A stretch of DNA of 5,762 nucleotides, taken from Anaerolineae bacterium. Lineage in GTDB: Bacteria; Chloroflexota; Anaerolineae; Aggregatilineales; UBA2796. Below, piece by piece: positions 1 through 5,305 of this stretch. A model generated the notes under the pieces. It did not search any database. It had not been told where the DNA came from and was given only the letters and a program-made list of their open reading frames with translations. The translations under genes were made by a program, and so were the position numbers. How positions within the stretch are numbered: position 1 is the first letter of the stretch; the number at the start of each line of letters is the position of its first letter. The stretch is taken from contig JADZBY010000530.1 in assembly GCA_020851855.1 (NCBI GenBank), forward strand, positions 1 through 5,762, read 5' to 3'.

Positions 1-750
1 GGATTCCGCGCTTTGCAGGAACTCGCGCACGGTCTGCACAAACGCCGTGGGCTGTTCCAGGTGCACGGCGTGGCCTGCGCCGGGAAATTCGCGGAACAGG
101 CGCGGCGCACCGTGCCGGGCCGCCGCGATGACGAACTCGCGGCCCTTTTTCGGCGGATTCAAGCTGTCCTTCTCGCCCAGCATCAAGAGGATCGGGCACG
201 GAATGTCTGCGCCGCGCCCCCGGCTGATGTCGCCGCCCGCCGCGATCATGGCGCAGAAGCCCTCTGCCCACTGCGCCGGCCACGCATCCACATCCTGACC
301 GGGATGCCGGGCGCGCAGGGTGTCCGTGATCCAGTCCGTGCTCACGTTGCGCCGCACGCGCTCGCACACGTCCGGGTCAAACGCGCCCAACGCGCCCCAC
401 GCCACGATGGAGCGCGGCAGATCGGGCCGCAATACGCCCAGGAGCAGCGCCGTTTCCCCGCCATCGCTAAAGCCGAAGACATGCACGTCGCTCAGCCCCA
501 GCGCGTCGATCAGGCGGCCCATGAGCGCCGCATCGCGCCAATAGAAATCGGCGGGATAGGCGCGCTTGGGCGGCGTACTCTGGCCGTAACCGGGCAGGTC
601 GGGCAGGATGATCTGGTAACTGGGCAAGGACTCGGCCAGCGGGCGCATCTGCTCGCCGGTGTCCATCCAGCCGTGGAACATGATCAGCGGCGGGCCGCTG
701 CCCAGGACACGGTAGAAGAGGGTCTGTCCGTCAATCTGAAGGGTGGGCAT
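1..750 (-). CDS. Alpha/beta hydrolase, BPHL/valacyclovirase-like (3' end beyond left edge)
   Basis: This is a serine hydrolase of the alpha/beta-hydrolase fold, probably cytoplasmic, cleaving an ester or similar bond of an unknown small substrate. The reading frame is open for 250 codons from the ATG at 750 to base 1 with no stop, so a short C-terminal piece is missing. Visible features are the oxyanion-region HGW at residues 26-28, the strand-turn DLPGYGQS at 51-58, the nucleophile elbow GFSDGG at 93-98 with Ser95, the acid in GEKD (Asp195) and the catalytic His227 in GAGH. The triad order and the Ser-Asp-Gly-Gly elbow resemble human BPHL (valacyclovirase). The VAWGA stretch at 116-120, soon after the elbow, also matches that family. 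No signal peptide is seen. The start is supported by GGGAGA four bases upstream. It lies 32 nt after the OsmC-like gene and is probably cotranscribed with it. The fold is near certain; the substrate is not known. Confidence 0.93.
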   Translation of the reverse strand, partial: MPTLQIDGQTLFYRVLGSGPPLIMFHGWMDTGEQMRPLAESLPSYQIILPDLPGYGQSTPPKRAYPADFYWRDAALMGRLIDALGLSDVHVFGFSDGGETALLLGVLRPDLPRSIVAWGALGAFDPDVCERVRRNVSTDWITDTLRARHPGQDVDAWPAQWAEGFCAMIAAGGDISRGRGADIPCPILLMLGEKDSLNPPKKGREFVIAAARHGAPRLFREFPGAGHAVHLEQPTAFVQTVREFLQSAES

Positions 751-782
751 GCTTTCTCCCGTTGGCGGTGTGTCGAGCAGGC

Positions 783-1208
783 TCAGGTGACGGGACGCGC
801 TTTCGTCTCAGCCAGCACGACGCCCACGCCTTGGCGAAGCGTGTTCTGAATTTCCGCTACCGTGTCGGTGTGCTGCATCAGCGCTTGAATATCCGCCTCG
901 CTGGCCTCGGCTTCGACCGTGGCGCTGTACGTGATGTTCGTTCCGGGGTGGCCCGGAACGCCGTCGAAGTCGCCGCTGACTTCCACCTCGACACTGCGCA
1001 CGACGATATGACGTTGCGCCGCTTCCCGGTAGATGTCGTTGCAGTAACACGTCGCCAGCGCCAGGAACAGCAGCTCGCCGCCGTTGGCGCTGGAGCCGTA
1101 GCCGCTCGCTTTCGGCGGGATGACGATGGACCGTTCGGCATCATTGGTCCGAATGTGGGCCTCGTGTTTGCCCCGGCTATTCATGATCCGTGCACTCATT
1201 CTGTACAT
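783..1208 (-). CDS. OsmC/Ohr-family protein lacking the second redox cysteine
   Basis: This small protein of 141 residues has the OsmC/Ohr fold. Members that have two cysteines reduce organic hydroperoxides. The family helix is recognisable at residues 42-66, with NGGELLFLALATCYCND giving Cys54 at the usual peroxidatic position and an extra Cys56. The second family motif, normally Cys-Pro-Val-Ser-x-x-Leu, reads AEIQNTL at 118-124, so the usual second cysteine is an alanine. The protein is therefore better called OsmC-like than a proven peroxidase. Central strands at 68-100 and the C-terminal strand near 127-136 fit the fold, and the length is typical. The ATG at 1208 is preferred because AGGAG lies 12 bases upstream; the in-frame ATGs at residues 4 and 9 would be further from it. 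The hydrolase gene follows after 32 nt, and a hairpin separates this gene from the SH3 gene upstream. Confidence 0.88.
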   Translation of the reverse strand: MYRMSARIMNSRGKHEAHIRTNDAERSIVIPPKASGYGSSANGGELLFLALATCYCNDIYREAAQRHIVVRSVEVEVSGDFDGVPGHPGTNITYSATVEAEASEADIQALMQHTDTVAEIQNTLRQGVGVVLAETKARPVT

Positions 1209-1347
1209 GATCGCGCTCGTCTCCTCTCACTTTCGGCGCAAGCCGGAATCGCCCCACGGGCCGATCTGGCCGGGCGCGGACAGGTTACATCTGGTTCTCC
1301 GGCGGGCATAGGGAGAAGAGATAGAGGCAGGGCTTACGCCGGATCAA

Positions 1348-1377
1348 TCACCCCTCCGCGGAATCGGGGAGGGGTGA
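1348..1377 (-). terminator. GC-rich hairpin between the SH3 and OsmC-like genes
   Basis: The arms 1348-1357 and 1368-1377 are perfectly complementary over 10 bp (TCACCCCTCC with GGAGGGGTGA). Two further pairs (1359:1366 and 1360:1365) can form inside a G-G mismatch, closing a GAAT tetraloop. It begins 18 nt after the stop of the SH3-domain gene in the direction of transcription, where a terminator is expected. The bases after the stem on the minus strand are not a clear T-run, so intrinsic termination is uncertain. It could instead be a transcript-stabilising hairpin or a copy of a dispersed repeat. Confidence 0.4.
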
Positions 1378-1395
1378 AAACCACGTCAGAGTTGG

Positions 1396-2211
1396 CTACT
1401 TATCCCACGGGGCAGGCAGGTAGCCGATGACCAGCACATGCGCCGCGCTGATCCAGCCCTGGCCGAAATCGCCGGTGATCAGATACCAGTTGCCCAGCGC
1501 ATCCTGATCGACGATGAAATACCGCTCGCCGAGGCGCACGCGCGTGATGACCGGCGCGGACGTGTTGGGCGCGGTCCGGACCCGCACGCGGTAGGCGTTG
1601 ATCTGCGCCATCGCGGGCGCTTCGCGGTCGGTGGCGCGCAGCGCGTTGACGTTGCCCGTCACGGCCACCACCTGCAAGGACACCCAGCCGACGCCGTCAT
1701 CCGTTTCGACCTGGACGTAGGTGTTGTCGCGGTGCAGCCCGATCACGTCCAGTTCTGCGCCAAGCGGCACATTGGCCACGGTCGGGTATTCGCGCTGCGG
1801 CCCGGCGCGCACCAGCACGCTGGGCGATGTGGTGACGGTGGCGAAGGGTGGGATCAGGCGTTCCGTGACCGGCAGCTTGAGGATGGTATCGTTGGTGCTG
1901 ACGTAGCGGGCGCTGATCCAGCCCTGGCCGAAGGGCGTCGCCACTTCCAACCAGTTCGAGACGTTGTCGCGCCCGACGGCCCGCACCTGCTGGTCACGGG
2001 TTAGGATGCCCAGCACGCTGCCGGTGGTGTCCGGGATACGGCGCACGTTCAGGCGGTCCGCCTTGATGGTGGCGATGATCACGCCGCCGGTCTGGGATTC
2101 GCCCCAATTCGGGCGGGATGGCGCTGGCGACGCCGAGATCGTCATCGCGGCGGGAGCCAGCAAGGCCAATACGATGATGACGGGGAGCAGGCCTGTGATC
2201 AGGCGCTTCAT
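1396..2211 (-). CDS. Exported protein with three bacterial SH3 (SH3b) domains
   Basis: This 271-residue protein is predicted to be exported, with unknown binding targets. The N-terminus has Lys2-Arg3, a hydrophobic core at about residues 8-22, and an Ala/Ser/Pro-rich stretch with a possible signal-peptidase site near residues 24-30. No lipobox cysteine is seen. Three SH3b-like repeats follow, at about 44-105, 128-185 and 204-263. Each begins with an LNVR/VLVR/VRVR-type strand followed by a P- and T-rich turn, and ends in a GWIS/GWVS motif: FGQGWISA at 94-101 and again at 249-256, and VGWVS at 174-178. Bacterial SH3 domains often bind cell-wall peptides, but no catalytic domain is attached, so this may be a binding or envelope protein. 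The frame stays open upstream to 2529, but the ATG at 2211 is chosen because AAAGGAGAG sits seven bases before it and the signal peptide starts there. queG ends 97 nt upstream. Confidence 0.88.
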   Translation of the reverse strand: MKRLITGLLPVIIVLALLAPAAMTISASPAPSRPNWGESQTGGVIIATIKADRLNVRRIPDTTGSVLGILTRDQQVRAVGRDNVSNWLEVATPFGQGWISARYVSTNDTILKLPVTERLIPPFATVTTSPSVLVRAGPQREYPTVANVPLGAELDVIGLHRDNTYVQVETDDGVGWVSLQVVAVTGNVNALRATDREAPAMAQINAYRVRVRTAPNTSAPVITRVRLGERYFIVDQDALGNWYLITGDFGQGWISAAHVLVIGYLPAPWDK

Positions 2212-2218
2212 GGGGCGA

Positions 2219-2227
2219 CTCTCCTTT
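2219..2227 (-). promoter_or_regulatory. Shine-Dalgarno site that fixes the SH3 gene start
   Basis: AAAGGAGAG on the minus strand lies 7 nt before the ATG at 2211. It is the best Shine-Dalgarno match in this stretch. It rules against the longer in-frame starts, which would run back into queG and displace the signal peptide from the N-terminus. Confidence 0.8.
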
Positions 2228-2272
2228 GCCGTAGAGCCGGGCGATGCACGTGTGTCCGCGACATTCCCTCTC

Positions 2273-2300
2273 AGCATAATCGAATCCGCGCGAAACGCAA
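2273..2300 (-). promoter_or_regulatory. Possible promoter for the SH3-domain gene
   Basis: On the minus strand, TTGCGT (2300-2295) and TATGCT (2278-2273) are separated by 16 nt. They match the sigma-70 consensus at 3/6 and 4/6 positions. They lie in the 97-nt gap between queG and the SH3 gene and would give a leader of about 55 nt. The match is modest, and readthrough from queG is an alternative. Confidence 0.27.
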
Positions 2301-2308
2301 CCGGTCTG

Positions 2309-3433
2309 TTATCCGATCCGCCCCAATGCCCCGCCGATCTCCGCCGCCGCCTGCGCATCCGTTTCGGCAGCGAGCGCAGCGTGCAGCGGCCCGGCGGCGG
2401 CAATGTCCCCGATGTGGCCCAATGCCCAGGCGGCGTGCCCACGCACCAGTGGATTGGCATCCCGCAGCAGCGCAACGAGCGGCGGCGCGGCGTCCGGGTG
2501 GCCCCAGTTGCCGGCGGCCACGCACGCATTGCGCACCAGCCGGTCGCGCTTGAGCCGCTTCACCGGCGACCCGGCGAAAATCTGCTCAAACTGCCCATCG
2601 TCCAGGCGCAGCAGGTCGAGCAGCGGCATGGCGGCGCGCTTTACGTCCACGGGCGCAAAATCCGGTTCGCCTGTCTTGGGCGCAAAACGGTTGAACGGGC
2701 ACACGTCCTGGCACACGTCGCAGCCCATGACCCAGTTGCCGATCCGTGGGCGCAGTTCCGCCGGAATCCAGCCCTTGTACTCGATGGTCAGGTAGCTGAT
2801 GCAGCGCCGCGCGTCGAGCACATACGGCGCGGGGAAGGCGTCGGTCGGGCACGCGGCGCGGCAGCGGTTGCACGTACCGCACATCGTGGCGCGGCCCGGC
2901 GTATCGTAGTGATCGGCGTCGTCGGTGGTCAGGATTTCGCCCAGGAAGAAGTAACTGCCCCGGCGCGGATGGATGAGCAGCGTATTCTTGCCGGTGAAGC
3001 CCAGCCCGGCGGACTGGCCGTGATCGCGCTCCAGGATCGCGCCGGTATCGACGTAGACACGCCGCGCGCCGCCGAGCATTGCCGCGAGTTCTTCGAGCCG
3101 CCCGGCCATCCGGTCGTGGTAATCGACGCCCCAGGCATACGCGGCGAAACGCCCACGCGCCGGATCGTTCAGCACGTCGGGCGGCACGGCGAAGGCGTGG
3201 TAATCCAGCCCGACGACAACGAGCGCGCGCACGCCGGGCAGGATCACGTTCAGGTCGCGGCGGCGGGCGGTGCGGTCCGGGCGGGCGAGGTAGCCCATCT
3301 CGCCGTGCATGCCGGCCTCAAGCCAGCGCTGGTAGGCGTCCAGGCGCGGCGAGGGGGCGGCGGGCGTGATCCCGACCAGGTTGAAGCCGAGTGCACGAGC
3401 GCGGTCCTTCACCGCCTGGCTGGAAAAGGGCAT
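2309..3433 (-). CDS. queG: Epoxyqueuosine reductase QueG
   Basis: QueG carries out the last step of queuosine synthesis, reducing epoxyqueuosine to queuosine in the anticodon wobble position of GUN tRNAs (Tyr, His, Asp, Asn). It uses cobalamin and two [4Fe-4S] clusters in the cytoplasm. The 374-residue length is normal. The N-terminal cobalamin-binding reductase region contains YVDTGAILERD at 127-137, where Asp129 matches the conserved active-site aspartate region, followed by GLGFTGKNTLLI at 143-154. All eight cluster cysteines are present: Cys185, 188, 191 and 195 (CxxCxxCxxxCP), Cys211, and Cys238, 241 and 245 (CxxCxxxCP). The C-terminal part at about 300-374 forms HEAT-like helices, including PLVRGHAAWALGHIGD, which help grip the tRNA in known QueG. 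The ATG at 3433 is chosen because the family N-terminus (AVKDRARALGFNLVGIT) begins there and GGAGAG lies 11 nt upstream; an in-frame start at 3520 would add 29 non-family residues. No other queuosine gene is in the window. Confidence 0.97.
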   Translation of the reverse strand: MPFSSQAVKDRARALGFNLVGITPAAPSPRLDAYQRWLEAGMHGEMGYLARPDRTARRRDLNVILPGVRALVVVGLDYHAFAVPPDVLNDPARGRFAAYAWGVDYHDRMAGRLEELAAMLGGARRVYVDTGAILERDHGQSAGLGFTGKNTLLIHPRRGSYFFLGEILTTDDADHYDTPGRATMCGTCNRCRAACPTDAFPAPYVLDARRCISYLTIEYKGWIPAELRPRIGNWVMGCDVCQDVCPFNRFAPKTGEPDFAPVDVKRAAMPLLDLLRLDDGQFEQIFAGSPVKRLKRDRLVRNACVAAGNWGHPDAAPPLVALLRDANPLVRGHAAWALGHIGDIAAAGPLHAALAAETDAQAAAEIGGALGRIG

Positions 3434-3470
3434 GGTGCGTGTGACTCTCCGTAACGAACGTCGGATGGCG

Positions 3471-3483
3471 GTGATTCTATCAC
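3471..3483. promoter_or_regulatory. Perfect inverted repeat GTGAT-N3-ATCAC, possible operator
   Basis: GTGAT and ATCAC flank a 3-base TCT spacer in the divergent region between queG and the rightward operon. The repeat covers the candidate -10 element of queG (TAGAAT on the minus strand, 3479-3474) and lies just upstream of the rightward promoter's -35. Its position suits a repressor site, but 5-bp arms can arise by chance and no regulator gene is adjacent. Confidence 0.25.
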
Positions 3484-3500
3484 GCGGACTTTGCGATCCA
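3474..3500 (-). promoter_or_regulatory. Possible promoter for queG
   Basis: TAGAAT at 3479-3474 on the minus strand matches the -10 consensus at 5 of 6 bases, and would place transcription start near 3467, about 33 nt before the queG ATG. The only -35 candidates (TGGATC near 3500-3495) are weak and the spacing is short at 15 nt. The call rests mainly on the -10 and its location. Confidence 0.3.
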
Positions 3501-3520
3501 TGCCCCGCGTGGTTTATCAT
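3491..3520 (+). promoter_or_regulatory. Sigma-70-like promoter for the rightward operon
   Basis: TTGCGA (3491-3496, 4/6 to TTGACA) and TATCAT (3515-3520, 5/6 to TATAAT) are separated by 18 nt. The predicted transcription start is near 3527. This coincides with a possible GTG start at 3526, which argues that translation begins at the ATG at 3556 instead, with a leader of about 29 nt. Confidence 0.5.
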
Positions 3521-3555
3521 ACGCTGTGGTTTGGCTGGAACAGACGCGAGAACAG

Positions 3556-4395
3556 ATGATAACGGACGAAATCAAGACAAAGCTGGAGCGCATCGCCAAC
3601 CACACGCGCCAGTCTACCAAGTTCCGCAACGAGGGCGAGGCCTTCGTGCGCGAGATGACGCGCCAGGCCCGTGATGCGCGCATCCACGATGTGATCCCGG
3701 TGGAGCACATCGAAGGGCTGGCCGCCGAGCATTTCCTGCTGCCGCTGGCGCGCTCGTCACGGGCCGACTATCCGCTGAACATCATCGAATTGGCCGCCCA
3801 GCGGCGCAACCACAAGATGATGCTCAAATTGCTGCGCCATCCCGACGATATGATGCGCATCCAGGCTGCCGAGCAGTTCCAGATCATGTTCGCCATGCTC
3901 GACGGCTATTTTGACGAGGCCTCGGCGCTCGTGAACCAGATTCTGCTCGTCCCGACCGAGATTCCGGAAGTGAAATACGCCCTTCTGCGCGACGCCGGGC
4001 GCACGTCGCGGCGCGGCTTGCCCCGCGAGATCGCGGACACGGCGCGGCGGCTGATCCACGATCTCGACCAGGGCGTCTCGTACCACGCGCTGCGGCTGCT
4101 CTCGTACCTGCACGACGTGCGGGACTGGCGCGCCGTCCTGGACCGCATGATCACGCTGGTGGGCGAAGACAACGAAGCCGCCGCCTATTTCCTGTGGGCG
4201 GGCGTCGAATACCTGGAAGTGATCATCCCCCACGAGCCGGCAGTCGTGGAGTGGATACGCTCCGTCGTGGAGACGTACCCGCCGGAGCACATGGCCGTAC
4301 AGGCCGTTCACGATTACGTGGTGCGCAGCCCGGAGATGGCGCTGCAAGCCGGCTTGATCAACCGGCGCGAATACCGGGAGATGACAGGCAAATAA
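3556..4395 (+). CDS. Uncharacterised soluble, mostly helical protein
   Basis: I do not recognise this 279-residue protein. The sequence shows a charged, amphipathic-helical N-terminus (residues 1-45, rich in Lys, Arg and Glu) and then successive helix-like segments to the end. Examples are EHIEGLAAEHFLLPLAR (50-66), the Met- and Leu-rich stretch NHKMMLKLLRHPDDMMRIQ (85-103), and AALVNQ-like and TARRLIHDL segments (about 122-131 and 162-170). The pattern could be an alpha-solenoid, but no clear repeat period was established. There is no signal peptide, membrane span, cysteine motif or nucleotide-binding motif. The frame also has a GTG at 3526, but this falls at the predicted transcription start and has no ribosome site, so the ATG at 3556 is preferred; the site before it is also weak. 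The stop is 3 nt before the thioesterase ATG, so the two are probably cotranslated and may work together. Confidence 0.85.
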   Translation: MITDEIKTKLERIANHTRQSTKFRNEGEAFVREMTRQARDARIHDVIPVEHIEGLAAEHFLLPLARSSRADYPLNIIELAAQRRNHKMMLKLLRHPDDMMRIQAAEQFQIMFAMLDGYFDEASALVNQILLVPTEIPEVKYALLRDAGRTSRRGLPREIADTARRLIHDLDQGVSYHALRLLSYLHDVRDWRAVLDRMITLVGEDNEAAAYFLWAGVEYLEVIIPHEPAVVEWIRSVVETYPPEHMAVQAVHDYVVRSPEMALQAGLINRREYREMTGK

Positions 4396-4398
4396 GGT

Positions 4399-5262
4399 AT
4401 GTCCAACGTCTATGCGTGGCGTTTCCGTGTGCGCACCTATGAACTGGGCGCGCGCAGCCAGGTGAAGCTCAACGTGTACCAGAACTACATGGAAGAAGCG
4501 GCGGTGCAGGCCAGCGGGTCGCACGGCTACGATTGGGCGTGGTATCACGCCAACGGCTGCTTCTGGGTGGCGCGCGCCATCACGCTGCGTTATGGCGCGC
4601 CCGCGCTGTATCCCGACGAGCTGGAGATGCAGACGTGGGTGTCCGATTTCCGGCGCGTCTCGTCCAACCGCGAGTTTGTGCTGCGCCGGGTGAAGGATGA
4701 GGCGCTCGTGCTCCGGGCGCGCACGAACTGGGTGTACCTGGACATGCACACCATGCGCCCGCAGCGCATCCCGGAAGCGTTTCGTGCCGCCTTCGACCCG
4801 ACCGGCGCGGTCGAGCCGCTCGAAGTCGAGATCGAAGACGGCCAGACGCCCGACGCGCCGCTGACGTATGCCGAAACGCGCGCCGTGGCCCGTTATGAAC
4901 TGGATTCGGCGGGGCACGTGAACAACGCCGTGTACACGGGCTGGATCGAGCAGACGATTGAAGACGGCCTGCGCGCCGCCGGATGGGGCGTGGACCAGCG
5001 CGATGCGGAAGGCGTACGGCTCGTGCCGCTGGGCCGCAAGATCGAGTACCTGCGCAGCGCCCAGGACGCCGACGCGCTGCGCCTCACGATGCGAGTAGCC
5101 CAGGTGGGCGCGTCGCGGGTGCGTTTCCGCACCGAGATCAGCGATGCGGCGCGCGGCGACGTGTTCACCGTGGACGAAACCGTCAAAGAGTGCGTCGGTC
5201 AGGATGGGCCGGTCGCCCTGCCCGCCGCGTTGTGTGGCGTCCTGACCGGGCAGAGCGTGTAG
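4399..5262 (+). CDS. Tandem-hotdog acyl-CoA/acyl-ACP thioesterase
   Basis: This 287-residue cytoplasmic enzyme probably hydrolyses acyl thioesters of CoA or acyl carrier protein. It contains two hotdog folds of the 4-hydroxybenzoyl-CoA thioesterase/FatA-FatB type. The first covers about residues 7-130 and has YELGARSQVKLNVY (14-27) followed by QNYMEEA. The second covers about 160-265 and has YELDSAGHVNNAVY (166-179) followed by TGWIEQT. The second keeps the family residues Asp169, Gly172-His173, Asn175-Asn176 and Glu184. The first has Gly17, Ser20-Gln21 and Lys23-Leu24 in those places, so catalysis probably rests on the second fold. The chain-length or acyl specificity cannot be read from the sequence. 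The ATG is 3 nt after the stop of the helical protein, and AAGG directly before it, together with GGGAG further up, may serve translation. The next gene follows after 43 nt. Confidence 0.9.
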   Translation: MSNVYAWRFRVRTYELGARSQVKLNVYQNYMEEAAVQASGSHGYDWAWYHANGCFWVARAITLRYGAPALYPDELEMQTWVSDFRRVSSNREFVLRRVKDEALVLRARTNWVYLDMHTMRPQRIPEAFRAAFDPTGAVEPLEVEIEDGQTPDAPLTYAETRAVARYELDSAGHVNNAVYTGWIEQTIEDGLRAAGWGVDQRDAEGVRLVPLGRKIEYLRSAQDADALRLTMRVAQVGASRVRFRTEISDAARGDVFTVDETVKECVGQDGPVALPAALCGVLTGQSV

Positions 5263-5279
5263 AACGGGTTATGCCCTCA

Positions 5280-5294
5280 CGCCCGGACCGGGCG
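5280..5294. repeat. Perfect 7-bp inverted repeat beside a ribosome site
   Basis: CGCCCGG and CCGGGCG flank a single central A. In RNA it could fold as a 5-bp stem with a 5-nt loop. Its last base is the first base of the GAGGAG ribosome site of the next gene. It may influence translation, or it may be chance in GC-rich DNA. Confidence 0.3.
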
Positions 5295-5305
5295 AGGAGC
5301 AGCCG

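Noticed and set aside
13..849. Plus-strand open frame of 278 codons
   Set aside because: It is antisense to the alpha/beta hydrolase, whose catalytic triad and fold motifs are all on the minus strand.
1259..1275. Imperfect palindrome GGCC-GATCT-GGCC upstream of the OsmC-like gene
   Set aside because: The arms are only 4 bp and consist of G and C, which is expected by chance in this DNA.
2212..2529. N-terminal extension of the SH3 protein by 106 residues
   Set aside because: The extension is Arg-rich, overlaps the queG HEAT region in another frame, and would bury the signal peptide. A strong ribosome site supports the start at 2211.
1964..3454. Long plus-strand open frame of 496 codons opposite queG
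   Set aside because: The minus strand encodes QueG with all eight cluster cysteines across most of it. The plus-strand product is Arg/Gly/Ala-rich with no recognisable domain, as expected for an antisense frame in GC-rich DNA.
3434..3520. 29-residue N-terminal extension of QueG
   Set aside because: It is not part of the family N-terminus, and would cover the queG promoter candidate and the inverted repeat.
3757..4917. Long minus-strand open frame of 386 codons opposite the helical protein and thioesterase
   Set aside because: It runs antisense across two genes and their junction, has a His/Arg-rich composition without domain motifs, and the thioesterase motifs on the plus strand are clear.
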